The translations under genes and the position numbers were made by a program. Positions 8,207-17,186 of a DNA stretch of 64,000 nt are shown piece after piece; the first letter of the stretch is position 1, and each line of letters begins with the position of its first letter. The notes below the pieces were generated by a model. That model was not told the DNA's origin and made no database searches. It worked only from the letters and a program-made list of their open reading frames with translations. Source of the stretch: Hungatella sp. UBA4396 (GTDB lineage Bacteria; Bacillota; Clostridia; Lachnospirales; Lachnospiraceae); contig DGRE01000009.1 in the NCBI GenBank assembly GCA_002389905.1, positions 1 to 64,000 of the forward strand, in the 5' to 3' direction.

Positions 8207-9235
8207 ATGTACCTATTTAACTCATTTTCAGTAAAAAACATGACTTTGCGTAACCGTATCGTCATGCCTCCAATGTGTATGTACAGTGCTGGAACCGATG
8301 GTATGCCAAATGAATTTCATTTTACCCATTATACCTCCCGTGCGGTTGGGGGAGCGGGGCTGATTATTATGGAGGCCACCGGTGTCTTGCCGTGGGGGCG
8401 TATTTCTGACCATTGTCTGGGACTTTGGAATGATGATCAGGCAAAGGCGCTTACGCCAATTGTTGCCGCTTGCCAGAAGCAGGGAGCAAAAATGGCAATT
8501 CAGCTTAATCATGCGGGCCGCAAATGTGGAGCCCAGGAAAAAACGATCTACGCTCCCAGCGCCATTCCATTTAGTCAGGATTCTCCTATGCCCCATGAGA
8601 TGACGGAGGAGGATATTCACGATGTGGTCAATGCATTCCGCAGCGCTGCTGCACGTGCGGCTGAAATCGGCTTTGATGCAATTGAAATTCATGGTGCCCA
8701 TGGTTATCTGATCAGCGAGTTCCTGTCCCCTTTGACCAACCATCGTACAGACGGTTATGGTGGATCAACGGAAAACCGATGCCGCATACTGATTGAAGCG
8801 CTGAAAGCAGTACATGAGGTTTGGCCGGAGGGAAAGCCGGTTTTATTGCGTGTATCTGCTGAAGATTATGAACCGGATGGCATGCACATGGAAGAGATGT
8901 CCAGAATTGTTGAGCTGGTGAAACCTTATATTGATGTACTGGACGTAAGTACAGGTGGAGTTGTGTCAACACCGCCGCCGGCGATCTATCCAGGCTATCA
9001 GGTGAAAATTGCGGAGTGGCTAAGAGAGAAATCCGGCCTGCCTACGGTTACCGTTGGTCTGATTACCGCCCCACATCAGGTGGAGGAAATCCTGGGTGGA
9101 GAACGGGCGGATCTGGTTGCTTTGGGCCGGGAACTCCTGCGTGATCCTTACTGGGTGTTGCATACAGCTCGTGGTCTGGAAGTCGAATATCCGTGGCCGG
9201 AGCAGTATCTGCGAGGTTTTCAGGCAAGAAAGTGA
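8207..9235 (+). CDS. namA: NADH:flavin oxidoreductase, NamA/YqjM type (old yellow enzyme)
   Basis: This 342-residue TIM-barrel flavoprotein matches the YqjM/NamA subfamily in length and sequence. The FMN- and substrate-site region PPMCMYS near residue 25 has the Cys and Tyr typical of YqjM. EIHGAHGYLISEFLSP carries the two active-site His, and ALGRELLRDPYW is the C-terminal phosphate-binding region. It would reduce activated C=C bonds with NADPH. It starts at an ATG after GAAGGGAGAA and stands alone, between the acetyltransferase remnant and a bidirectional terminator. Confidence 0.92.
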   Translation: MYLFNSFSVKNMTLRNRIVMPPMCMYSAGTDGMPNEFHFTHYTSRAVGGAGLIIMEATGVLPWGRISDHCLGLWNDDQAKALTPIVAACQKQGAKMAIQLNHAGRKCGAQEKTIYAPSAIPFSQDSPMPHEMTEEDIHDVVNAFRSAAARAAEIGFDAIEIHGAHGYLISEFLSPLTNHRTDGYGGSTENRCRILIEALKAVHEVWPEGKPVLLRVSAEDYEPDGMHMEEMSRIVELVKPYIDVLDVSTGGVVSTPPPAIYPGYQVKIAEWLREKSGLPTVTVGLITAPHQVEEILGGERADLVALGRELLRDPYWVLHTARGLEVEYPWPEQYLRGFQARK

Positions 9236-9314
9236 TGGCATGTTCTGAAAGTATAAGCTAAAAATAACGCAGGGGAATGGAGGTATGGAAATTATCGTTT
9301 CCCTGTATATTTAT

Positions 9315-9365
9315 GGCTCGTTGTCAATAATTAGAGTGGAATTCTTTGAATGCAGCTCTACCATT
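9315..9365. mobile_element. orphan ISL3-type terminal sequence
   Basis: GGCTCGTTGTCAATAATTAG and the following GTGGAA-TTC-TTTGAAT closely follow the left end of the ISL3 element at 47798 (GGCTCTTTGTCAATAGTTGG, then TTCCTTTGAATCCTGCTC). No transposase sequence is next to it. It is probably an end left by deletion. The rest of 9236-9621 holds a terminator and no recognisable gene. Confidence 0.6.
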
Positions 9366-9447
9366 ACTTTTGAAGAAAATACGGCAGTTGGCAGTAGAGC
9401 CTGAATTTGGTGTTTGATGGGTCAAAAAACAGCATCATAATACAAGC

Positions 9448-9485
9448 AAAAGGTAAAACCTCCAAAACAGTGGTTTTACCTTTTT
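9448..9485. terminator. bidirectional intrinsic terminator
   Basis: GGTAAAACC (9452-9460) and GGTTTTACC (9472-9480) form a stem flanked by AAAA and TTTTT. It suits transcripts from namA (plus) and from the DUF4387 gene (minus). Confidence 0.85.
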
Positions 9486-9621
9486 GACTATCAGTATATT
9501 TCACTTCAGTTTTTTTAGTTTACACAATCCTACTTTGTACCAATAGTATAGCGCATCTGAGCTTTCAGACATACTCTAAAAAGAAATAGTTAACTTTCTC
9601 ATCTACCGCTGCTACCTTTTA

Positions 9622-9927
9622 TCAACAAGAGATATCCAGCAGTGTTACATAATGCTGCCCGCCGTGCATATCCAACTCATCGCGGCTTCCCTCAACCGGC
9701 ACCCGTGGGAGGCTGATCTTAGCCACCTGGATATGTTCCAGACAGAAGATCTGCAGATCCTCTGGTTTAACCTGAAATGCCTTGGCAATAAATGCCCGCT
9801 CTCTTTCAAATGCTGCTGTAACTTTCTTTGTATCTTCCACATTATTGCAAAAAGCATCAATAGTCAGCCAGAATGGACCTGCATTTTTGCTGCGAATGTA
9901 TTTTACAGTCTTTTCAATCGTGTTCAT
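9622..9927 (-). CDS. DUF4387 domain protein (AtuA partner)
   Basis: The product has 101 residues and begins MNTIEKTVKYIRSKNAGPF. The ATG at 9927 is chosen because GGAGGTGCAAG precedes it; an upstream in-frame ATG at 9963 lacks a good site. Sequence and size fit DUF4387, a small family typically encoded next to the AtuA-like DUF1446 protein, as here. In some bacteria the two domains are fused. Its biochemical role is not established. It lies about 100 bp downstream of the AtuA gene and is probably cotranscribed with it. Confidence 0.85.
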   Translation of the reverse strand: MNTIEKTVKYIRSKNAGPFWLTIDAFCNNVEDTKKVTAAFERERAFIAKAFQVKPEDLQIFCLEHIQVAKISLPRVPVEGSRDELDMHGGQHYVTLLDISC

Positions 9928-10025
9928 CTTGCACCTCCAAGTTATAATGATTTCTATATTCAACAGAAATATTTTTTATAAGTGAAAAACGTTTTCTGCA
10001 TGCGGTCAGCCACTTAGATCTTTTA

Positions 10026-11378
10026 TCAGATATTCTCATAAGCAATGCGAACCAGCTCCAACGGATTCTCTACAGATACTGTGTGGTACAGTTTGAACTC
10101 ATAAATTGCGCCTCGTTCCATCTCTGCAGGCGAGAAAATAAAGGCATAAGAAGGCATCTGTTTCCCTTCAAACATATTGTAATGGAGAAGTAACGGATTA
10201 AATGCTTTGGCAATCTGAGTTGCCATCTCTTGTGTATCAGCCGTAACCGTCAGCATCATCAGTACCTCATTGGGCACATAATCTTCCGGAGCTTCCATTC
10301 CGGAAACGCCGTTGTAGCCGTAAGGGCGCAGCCAGAAATGATAGCTGTCACGTGAAATGCCTGCCTTTTCCAATTTTTCTATACCGGCTTTGGACACAGC
10401 GTCTACCCACTTCATTGGATTCTGCATTACCTTACGCTCACGAATACCTGCCATGCTGACAGTCTGATATCCCACAGGGCCGGAACCTTCCAACTTCAGG
10501 GTATAAGGAAGATATTCAATGGTTGTACCTTCCACGCGTACCGCTGTATCGGACAATTCTGTATAAGTTGAATTCGCAGTGTCAATCTTGATGCCCGGCT
10601 CTATTAACTGAATTGGATTTGAATTTTCATAAATTAAGTGGGCGGACACAGAATAAGCAGAAACTGTACTGCCTGGCTGAACGGATTTGATTGTAAAGCC
10701 ATTTTCATCTACTTCCATAAATACACCGCCCTGCAAGCCGGCACTGGTGCATACGCCGCCGCACTCTACGGTCTTTGCTGCGTGCCAGCAGGAAGCGGGA
10801 TCACAGCCTTTCATCAGAGGATATGCTGCTATGACTGCCGTATCAGTAGACCGGCCGCCAATGATGATATCTGCGCCATTTTTAAACGCTTCTTCATATG
10901 CCTCCGCACCAAGCAATGCCACAATTGTACTACACTCATCGAATGTTTTTTCGGAAATTTCAGGGGCTCCGTGCAAGGCATTGATCTTTCCGTCACGGTA
11001 TTTCTGTTTGATAATCTCAGTATCCTGCTGAGAATAAATTTTCGCAATCTTCTTGTGGATACCGGCTTCCTCACAAATTTCCTGGATTAATGCGTACACT
11101 GTATCAACACCCTCATCCGAGCCGCATGTTCCCGCAGAACCGATGGTCATTGGAATTTCAAGCTTATGTGCTCCCAGCACCATGCGCTTTAAGTCTCGTT
11201 TCACATCACGAATTGAATATTTTCCGTGACCAGACCCAAGATAGTAAGGCCCTGAATCTGTGGAACCTGCATCGCTGGAAATAATGTCCGGCTTCATGGC
11301 CAGACCTGCTTCAAATGCCTCTTCTGTACAGTTTAAACCAACTGCACCATATGGAACAAATACTTTTACGTTTGCCAT
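10026..11378 (-). CDS. AtuA-family protein (DUF1446, acyclic terpene utilization type)
   Basis: This 450-residue protein shows the family's conserved blocks: SSDAGSTDSGPYYLGSG near residue 35, IGSAGTCGSDEGVDT near 80, and GADIIIGGRSTDTAV near 168. AtuA was found in the terpene (citronellol/geraniol) pathway of Pseudomonas, but the exact reaction is uncertain and anaerobic homologues need not act on terpenes. It pairs with DUF4387 downstream and is divergent from a LysR regulator, so the unit is probably induced by a small carboxylic acid (inference). Confidence 0.88.
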   Translation of the reverse strand: MANVKVFVPYGAVGLNCTEEAFEAGLAMKPDIISSDAGSTDSGPYYLGSGHGKYSIRDVKRDLKRMVLGAHKLEIPMTIGSAGTCGSDEGVDTVYALIQEICEEAGIHKKIAKIYSQQDTEIIKQKYRDGKINALHGAPEISEKTFDECSTIVALLGAEAYEEAFKNGADIIIGGRSTDTAVIAAYPLMKGCDPASCWHAAKTVECGGVCTSAGLQGGVFMEVDENGFTIKSVQPGSTVSAYSVSAHLIYENSNPIQLIEPGIKIDTANSTYTELSDTAVRVEGTTIEYLPYTLKLEGSGPVGYQTVSMAGIRERKVMQNPMKWVDAVSKAGIEKLEKAGISRDSYHFWLRPYGYNGVSGMEAPEDYVPNEVLMMLTVTADTQEMATQIAKAFNPLLLHYNMFEGKQMPSYAFIFSPAEMERGAIYEFKLYHTVSVENPLELVRIAYENI

Positions 11379-11566
11379 TCCTATGTCCTCCTGTACCTTT
11401 GAATACTATTAGATTTTTTAGATAAATTATAAAGTTACGTCAGTGAGTACCGTTTATATTGACTTCATTATAAACGTGATTTATGATAATGTAAAATACC
11501 GATTTTGATATTTATACATAATATTGATGTTATGCTATTGCTTTATAAAAATGTGGAGATTCAATC
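11379..11566. promoter_or_regulatory. divergent promoter region, AtuA operon / LysR gene
   Basis: This AT-rich 188-bp intergenic region lies between divergent genes. LysR regulators normally bind such regions at T-N11-A palindromes. Several weak candidates occur near TTTATAATG-like stretches, but no single operator is clear by eye. Confidence 0.5.
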
Positions 11567-12478
11567 ATGATTAATGAAAAACAGATTTATTATTTACTGG
11601 CGGTAGCCGAGGAACATAGTATTACAGCAGCAGCTCAAAAACTTTATATTTCCCAGCCTGCACTGAGCCGTATGATTCTTGATCTGGAGCACAATCTCGG
11701 TACTTCACTTTTTATCCGGAACCGCGGTAACCTCCAGCTAACTCAAGTTGGGGAGGTGTATCTGCGCGGCTGCAAAGAGGTACTGGCAATTTCTAAGTCG
11801 GTTTCAAAAGAAATCTCTGATTTAAGCGACAGTCGAAGCGGACGAATCACGTTAGGACTTACTTCTTTGACTGGAGAATTTTTACTTCCAGCCATTTTAG
11901 ATACCTTTGAGCAGGAATTTCCCCATGTAGAATTGGTGCTGATTGAAGAACGTATGAGCGTTCTTCAGGAGATGGTAAAGAGCGGAAAGGCAGATATGGC
12001 TTTTGTCTATCAAACAGATGATCCTGAACTGGAATACCGTCTGATTTTGGAAAATCCTATTTATCTTCAGGTTCCGCCGTTCTTTATGAAAGGACAATCC
12101 AACTGGAGGCCAGGGAGCCAAAATCCAACCATACTGCCGGAATCACTTTCGGGACAACCCATGATTCTGTTAAAAAAGGGACGGAGTATGCGTGAAATGG
12201 CAGATCGTCTCCTGATGCAATTTCAAATTACTCCTGGTAAAGTGATTGAGACTGAGAATATTCATCTTGCCCGCAGTTTGGTAAGCTTAAATAAGGGATT
12301 TACCTTTGTTCCCAGTATTGCCATACATCACTTTACTGGAAGCGATAATACCAGTTTCTATTGCCAGGTAAAAGATTATCCAATGAAGCGTAGCTTATAT
12401 TGTTGTTATAGGAAACATGGATATCTGACAGTGGGGGAACGGTTTTTGATAAACATGATTCCAAAGATATTGGTGTGA
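11567..12478 (+). CDS. LysR-family transcriptional regulator
   Basis: This 303-residue protein has an N-terminal winged HTH (about residues 1-60: ITAAAQKLYISQPALSRMI) and a periplasmic-binding-protein-like effector domain starting near 90 (GRITLGLTSLTGEFLLPAIL). Its length is standard for the family. It is transcribed away from the AtuA/DUF4387 pair and most likely controls that pair and itself. The effector cannot be read from the sequence. Confidence 0.93.
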   Translation: MINEKQIYYLLAVAEEHSITAAAQKLYISQPALSRMILDLEHNLGTSLFIRNRGNLQLTQVGEVYLRGCKEVLAISKSVSKEISDLSDSRSGRITLGLTSLTGEFLLPAILDTFEQEFPHVELVLIEERMSVLQEMVKSGKADMAFVYQTDDPELEYRLILENPIYLQVPPFFMKGQSNWRPGSQNPTILPESLSGQPMILLKKGRSMREMADRLLMQFQITPGKVIETENIHLARSLVSLNKGFTFVPSIAIHHFTGSDNTSFYCQVKDYPMKRSLYCCYRKHGYLTVGERFLINMIPKILV

Positions 12479-12635
12479 CACAGCGTATTTCAGTTTCTGT
12501 TCCACATAATCTGTTTAATCGGATTGGTTGGTTAATCTGTCGAAAGATGTGCCATCCTATGTACTGGAGAATTGGACAACGCTATTGAGTTATAGTAAGA
12601 CATAAGTAATTTATTTAATTGATGGGAGGAATACT

Positions 12636-13271
12636 ATGCGGTATGGACCGGATCCTAATGCCATATATCCAAATGAAGAAATTAAAAGTGTTTGTTATAT
12701 TAAGAATGTGATTACCCGTCCTAATATTATTGTTGGGGATTATACCTATTATGATGATGTAAATGGGGATGAAGGTTTCGAAAAACATGTCACTCATCAT
12801 TATGAATTCTTGGGTGATAAGCTTATTATCGGTAAGTTTTGTGCGATAGCTAAAGGAATTGAATTTATAATGAATGGGGCGAACCATAGAATGAATAGTG
12901 TTACGACCTACCCCTTTAACATCATGGGACATGGGTGGGAAAAGTGTATGCCGTCTATGGAAGACTTGCCGCTGAAGGGCGACACTGTTGTGGGGAATGA
13001 TGTCTGGATTGGACAGAATGTTACTGTTATGCCGGGAATTCATATTGGTGATGGTGCGATTATTGCGGCTAATTCGGTTGCGGTAAAAGATGTGCCAGCT
13101 TATCATATTGCTGGAGGTAATCCCTGCAGGATTATTAAAAAGAGATTTGATGATAAACTGATTGACTATCTTGTTGATTTGAAGTGGTGGGATTGGCCTG
13201 CGGAAAAAATTTTTAATAATCTGGAGGCATTATGCAGCGGTGATTTACGTAAAATTACGACTATTCGGTAA
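12636..13271 (+). CDS. Vat-type xenobiotic (streptogramin A-like) O-acetyltransferase
   Basis: This 211-residue left-handed beta-helix acetyltransferase resembles the Vat/CatB group. The N-terminal block is GPDPNAIYPNEEIKSV, followed by VGDYTYYDD. The catalytic His lies in NGANHRMNSVTTYPF, hexapeptide repeats include VVGNDVWIGQNVTVMPG, and the C-terminal WWDWP motif is present. Such enzymes acetylate streptogramin A or chloramphenicol with acetyl-CoA, but many chromosomal homologues have unknown substrates. It starts at an ATG after GGGAGG. A decayed relative lies at 7964-8146. Resistance should not be assumed. Confidence 0.9.
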   Translation: MRYGPDPNAIYPNEEIKSVCYIKNVITRPNIIVGDYTYYDDVNGDEGFEKHVTHHYEFLGDKLIIGKFCAIAKGIEFIMNGANHRMNSVTTYPFNIMGHGWEKCMPSMEDLPLKGDTVVGNDVWIGQNVTVMPGIHIGDGAIIAANSVAVKDVPAYHIAGGNPCRIIKKRFDDKLIDYLVDLKWWDWPAEKIFNNLEALCSGDLRKITTIR

Positions 13272-13346
13272 GAATGGAATATGTATGCTATATAGGCGTA
13301 AAGAAGTACAGGAAAGGTAGATCATTTCACTTTTTAAGGGACTAAA

Positions 13347-13572
13347 CAAGCATTCGCATACGGAATTGTACGGAGAGCATTCTTTTCTAGACATGGAGTA
13401 TTCTGCTTTTGTAACCCGTATTAGAGTTTCCAATATCCTTCTTTCTATTGGGGGTTTCAGTTCCGGTTTTTGTTCAAATCTAGTTGTTGTCCCTTCTCGA
13501 ATATATTTCAATTCCCTATTTTACAAGGGCTTGAAGGACTTTTATTTTTACTTTTTCGTATGCGAATGTTTG
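13347..13572. repeat. 16-bp inverted repeat pair bounding about 225 bp
   Basis: CAAGCATTCGCATACG at 13347-13362 and its near-complement CGTATGCGAATGTTTG at 13557-13572 differ at one base. The interval has no convincing gene on either strand. It could be a MITE-like unit or recombinase-linked repeat. Between this and 14004 I see no gene. Confidence 0.5.
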
Positions 13573-14003
13573 CGAGGTGTTTTTTGATATTCTAAAACGG
13601 TTTTAATGGTATTAAAAGTGTCTTTTTTTGATGTGGTATCTCAAAGATAGTGAGTATCATAGCCAGCGTAGAATAGTTTAACAAGTGTTGCAGAGTAGTT
13701 GTCGGAATACTATTCTTATAATACAAATAAATTATTTGAAATCAACGGGAATCTTATATAATTTAAAAAGTCAAATAAAACAAGAGATGAATGAGACATA
13801 CACACAAAGTGGACCGTTTTCATTGCTTACAAGAGATTGATAGAGAATAATATGCTATTTAATGCTTTATAAGAAACTAATTAAGGCAAGACTAGAATAA
13901 GGTGCTTCTAATCTTGCCTGTGTCCTGCATACATTTTAAAACTAGAAAAGGGACAAATCCAATAAATTGAAAAAAAGGAACGGGTAGGAAGATCTGAAGA
14001 TTA

Positions 14004-14293
14004 TGGGTTGCTGGCCCTATACTTGCTATAGGCCTGCTGATGTTGTCAAGTCACTGAGCAAGGAAAAGGCGAAAGACACGCTTTGTGTACCAGGCACTGG
14101 AGCAGGTCGGAACAATCTTTAAATTGGAAGCAGCATTTACAGCATAGCAGAAAATGCCAAGGCGAATCACTTAAAGCCGTGATGTTATTTTGGGCATCTG
14201 CTGACAGAGATGCCCAAACATATGGCTGGTATCAGTGCTGATTTCCTTAAACATTTACTTCTCTGGTCCAGTGATCTGCCTATAGAATGCTGG
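14004..14293 (+). pseudogene. decayed IS66 transposase (tnpC) 3' fragment
   Basis: Several frame-broken pieces match TnpC. There is a GCW motif, then QALEQVGTIFKLEA, then SIAENAKANHLKP followed by a stop at 14180-14182. The same frame resumes with HLLTEMPKHM and LLLWSSDLPIECW, the C-terminal signature of IS66 transposases. At least one internal deletion has removed the catalytic core. This is debris distinct from the intact copy at 4422-6056. Confidence 0.75.
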
Positions 14294-14377
14294 GGAAGTG
14301 ATCCATAATCCAAGCATCAGAAATGGAGGAAGTTATTTTATCAAGGCACTAGCTGCGGAGCGTTTACATAAAAATGA

Positions 14378-14779
14378 CTACAGCAATTGCAACTTTTCAA
14401 TTATTTTCTCATCTGCTGGTAGCCAGTCTACTCGATCCAACTCACCCTTGCATAACCATTTTGCGGCTTTATGTTCCTTCAGCATTAAAGTTCCTGATTT
14501 GATTACACATAAAAAGCAATGCATTGTAAGATGAAACTCAGGGTAATCATATTCAATCGTAGTCAGCTTAGAGGTGATTTCAATAAATACATCTAATTCT
14601 TCCTTTATTTCACGAATTAATGCTTGTTCTGGCACCTCATCTTTTTCGATTTTTCCACCCGGAAATTCCCAACTGTTTTTGAATTCGCCATAGCCCCTTT
14701 GCGTTACCAAAATTTTATTTTTATTCATAATGATTGCAGCTGATACTTGTATTGTTTCCATTTTCTTATCATGCTCCAT
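14378..14779 (-). CDS. Nudix NTP pyrophosphohydrolase (MutT/NudG type)
   Basis: This 133-residue Nudix protein has the full box G-x5-E-x7-REUxEExGU in the form GGKIEKDEVPEQALIREIKEEL (about residues 40-61, shown broken as GGKIEKDEV and REIKEEL). The family hydrolyses modified or non-canonical nucleoside triphosphates such as 8-oxo-dGTP or CTP derivatives. An internal ATG six codons in (14761) is an equally good start. The gene begins 6 bp after the HNH nuclease stop on the same strand, so the two are probably one operon and the Nudix enzyme may belong to the defence unit. Confidence 0.88.
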   Translation of the reverse strand: MEHDKKMETIQVSAAIIMNKNKILVTQRGYGEFKNSWEFPGGKIEKDEVPEQALIREIKEELDVFIEITSKLTTIEYDYPEFHLTMHCFLCVIKSGTLMLKEHKAAKWLCKGELDRVDWLPADEKIIEKLQLL

Positions 14780-14785
14780 AGATTT

Positions 14786-15630
14786 CTATTTAAGGGTTTT
14801 CTGTTCATATGCCAGTAATCGCTTTAAGCGATTTACATTTTGTGCTGCAATACCTTCTAATAAAATCGTATCTGTATTGTTATTTAATACATGAATTTTT
14901 CTATGACAATTAGGACAAATTGCAACAACATTATCAATTGTATCCGATCCACCATCTGCCAATCTTTTTACATGATGTTCTTCTAGATACGGTTCATTGT
15001 TTTTATCTTTAAATGGAGCTTCTGCCCCACAATACTGACATTGTCCTTCAGCAATGCGTTTCACCATTTCTTTTAAATAAGGATCGCGGTAATAAACGAT
15101 TGTTTCTGTTTTTTGTGGTTTCCTATCTGCCTGGCTCATCTTTGATCTTTTAACCAGTTCTTCATTAGATAATTTTATAATCTCTCTTTCTAATTGCTTT
15201 GTTACTATTGCACCATCTTCCACGATAGGTTTGACTGGAAACACCCATACATTTCGCATATTGCCGTTATCATCAGGTTGTGTTGACTGATATGGTTTAT
15301 CTGCCAGCTTAACAACACCACGATATGTATAGATAGATCTTTTCATCACTTCAAACAAATGAATCTCTACTCCATTTGTATCAGAATAATATAAAGTGCC
15401 ATTTTGATTACCTTCTAAAATTTGATCACCTAATTTGCCCATACCAGTATAATGTAGTACACCATTTTTCCATACATCACGATATAGGCCTTTTGTATCA
15501 TCGGATATAATAACTAATGTTCCGGTGCGTTTTGAACGACGCATGCCCCCATATTACCATATTTAAATAATACTCTCATTTCATTATTGGTAAGTTCTTC
15601 CCCAACTGATATTCCTGGATCAAATATCAT
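14786..15630 (-). pseudogene. ScoMcrA-type SRA-like/HNH endonuclease with one-base frameshift
   Basis: The main open frame (14786-15544, 252 aa) has an N-terminal SRA/PUA-like region of the ScoMcrA kind (GTLVIISDDTKGLYRD, VEIHLFEV, then a C-terminal HNH nuclease with EEHHVKRLADGG and CPNCHRKIH). A better start lies upstream at 15630 (MIFDPGISVGEEL, after AGGAGGG) but is in another frame. Adding one G to the G5 run at 15546-15550 joins the frames as YGNMGGMRRSKRT, which fits the family. The gene is therefore frameshifted, phase-variable, or contains a sequencing error. Homologues cut modified DNA (type IV restriction). Confidence 0.85.
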
Positions 15631-16400
15631 AATAGACCCTCCTAAACTTTTGTAATATTTAGTTCTTACCTATCAAATCCCAATGGGTGCTGATTGAATT
15701 GAATTACATAAATCCACTTATTGTTTTATATTATATTACATTATACCTTACTTCCTATTTTTTGTAAAAAGTCTCTTTATTCACAAATAATCGTTTTATG
15801 CTATATATGCTTTTTCATAAATGTTAGTAAAAAAAACACAGGAGTGATGAAAATGCAATTAAGCGACCAATTGCTTATCAGGCCCTAGTCAGAATGAGCA
15901 CAATTTAAAAAGGGACAAGCCTGCAGTGTGTCCGGATATTCAACTTAAATAATAGAAATCATATATAAGTCATATTTTTTATGTGGTTAACTAAACAAAT
16001 GCAAAAAAATGACCACTTGAAAGCAAAAGGTGCAAATTAATGACTAGAAAAATTATGTTTTCAATCCGGGGAAATATTCGAGAACAGTGTACAGCGTAAT
16101 TATAAGGGTGTGTATCCGCCAGATATTCTGTAAAATAAGAAAATTGAAGAAACCTTGTATAGATGGTATAATATCATTTACAGGGAATTAACAGCAAATG
16201 GAAAAATATTGTTTCATTATCTGGACAAACAAATACATACTATAAATAAACAAATTACAACAAACTAAGACCTATCAAAATTAGTAAAATGCATAAAGCA
16301 TTAGAAAAGCAGGCCCAAAATGATACAACCATGAATAATATGCTTTATTACAGCAGATAAAATATAAAAATCAAAGACTTTTAAAAATAGGGTGGGATTT
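15631..16400. other. AT-rich intergenic region without recognisable gene
   Basis: About 770 bp of very AT-rich sequence. The only translation signal is AGGAGTG followed by a 13-codon ORF at about 15848, which looks like a remnant. ATGACCACTTGAAAGC near 16003 resembles some IS21 end sequences but has no partner. No RNA gene is evident. Confidence 0.5.
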
Positions 16401-17174
16401 ATGAGTTACTATGAAAGTAACGGAATTTATGAATATTTAGAAGAAAACAATATAAAAAACTTCTTCTGGACAACTTCAGATAAATGGATTTTAGTCTATG
16501 GAAATGAAAAACAGGAACCCAAGGTGGTTAGTGTGGTTGTTAAGTCTTCTGGAAATAGCGAAGGTGTAAGCCAACAAGAGAAGAATATCATTTCTGTTGT
16601 AAAAAGTATCGTAAAAGACACAGATATACATATGAACTTCATTCGATATGATGCAGATAAACCGCTGGAAACGGTTCAATATTGGGAGGATGGAAGTGCC
16701 CGTTTAGATACAATTACCATGGATGATCTCCGTAATCGGTATATCCACCATGGAATTAAAATGAATGAAAACAAAACTAAAAAATTCATCAATGACAGAA
16801 GCTCCAGCCAATATCATGAATGGCAAAGAGACAACATGGGAAGTGATGTTACTGTCAGTGATATAGATTTAATTCGTTTTAAGGGAAATGAAATTAAAGA
16901 AATCATTGAACTTAAACGTTCAAAGATTCCTTTGGAAAAATGGAATCCATACAAGGCTGATTTCAATAACTTTATCTTATTGTCTAAACTAGCTGTTAAA
17001 GCGGGTATTGATTTTTATATTGCATATAATTACCGGCAGGAACGTCCCTTCCTTGATGACATAAGTTATATCAAGTTATTTGAATTTGATTACCGCATGA
17101 AAGAGTATTATAAATTTATAAGATACCTACCTATTGAAGAATTTGTTTCTGATTTCGACCCAAGCTTAAATTAA
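16401..17174 (+). CDS. putative PD-(D/E)XK-like protein upstream of type III mod
   Basis: This 257-residue protein starts at an ATG after GGGTGGGA (a GTG at 16392 is possible). I do not recognise a named family. A segment near residue 160 reads DIDLIRF and then EIIELKRSKIP, the D-x(n)-E-x-K pattern of PD-(D/E)XK nucleases, followed by helices with KADFNNFILLSK. The gene ends 12 bp before mod, so the three genes form one operon. It could be an accessory nuclease or a specificity/regulatory factor. The nuclease call is inference from the motif. Confidence 0.65.
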   Translation: MSYYESNGIYEYLEENNIKNFFWTTSDKWILVYGNEKQEPKVVSVVVKSSGNSEGVSQQEKNIISVVKSIVKDTDIHMNFIRYDADKPLETVQYWEDGSARLDTITMDDLRNRYIHHGIKMNENKTKKFINDRSSSQYHEWQRDNMGSDVTVSDIDLIRFKGNEIKEIIELKRSKIPLEKWNPYKADFNNFILLSKLAVKAGIDFYIAYNYRQERPFLDDISYIKLFEFDYRMKEYYKFIRYLPIEEFVSDFDPSLN

Positions 17175-17186
17175 AAGGAAATAAAC

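Noticed and set aside
8228..8743. 171-codon minus-strand ORF opposite namA
   Set aside because: Antisense shadow of a strongly conserved flavoenzyme gene; no translation signal.
13366..13587. 73-codon plus-strand ORF and 88-codon opposing ORF
   Set aside because: Both lie within the inverted-repeat unit, lack ribosome-binding sites and show no family pattern.
15997..16045. ATGACCACTTGAAAGC as an IS21 end
   Set aside because: Only one short match with no inverted partner or transposase remnant nearby.
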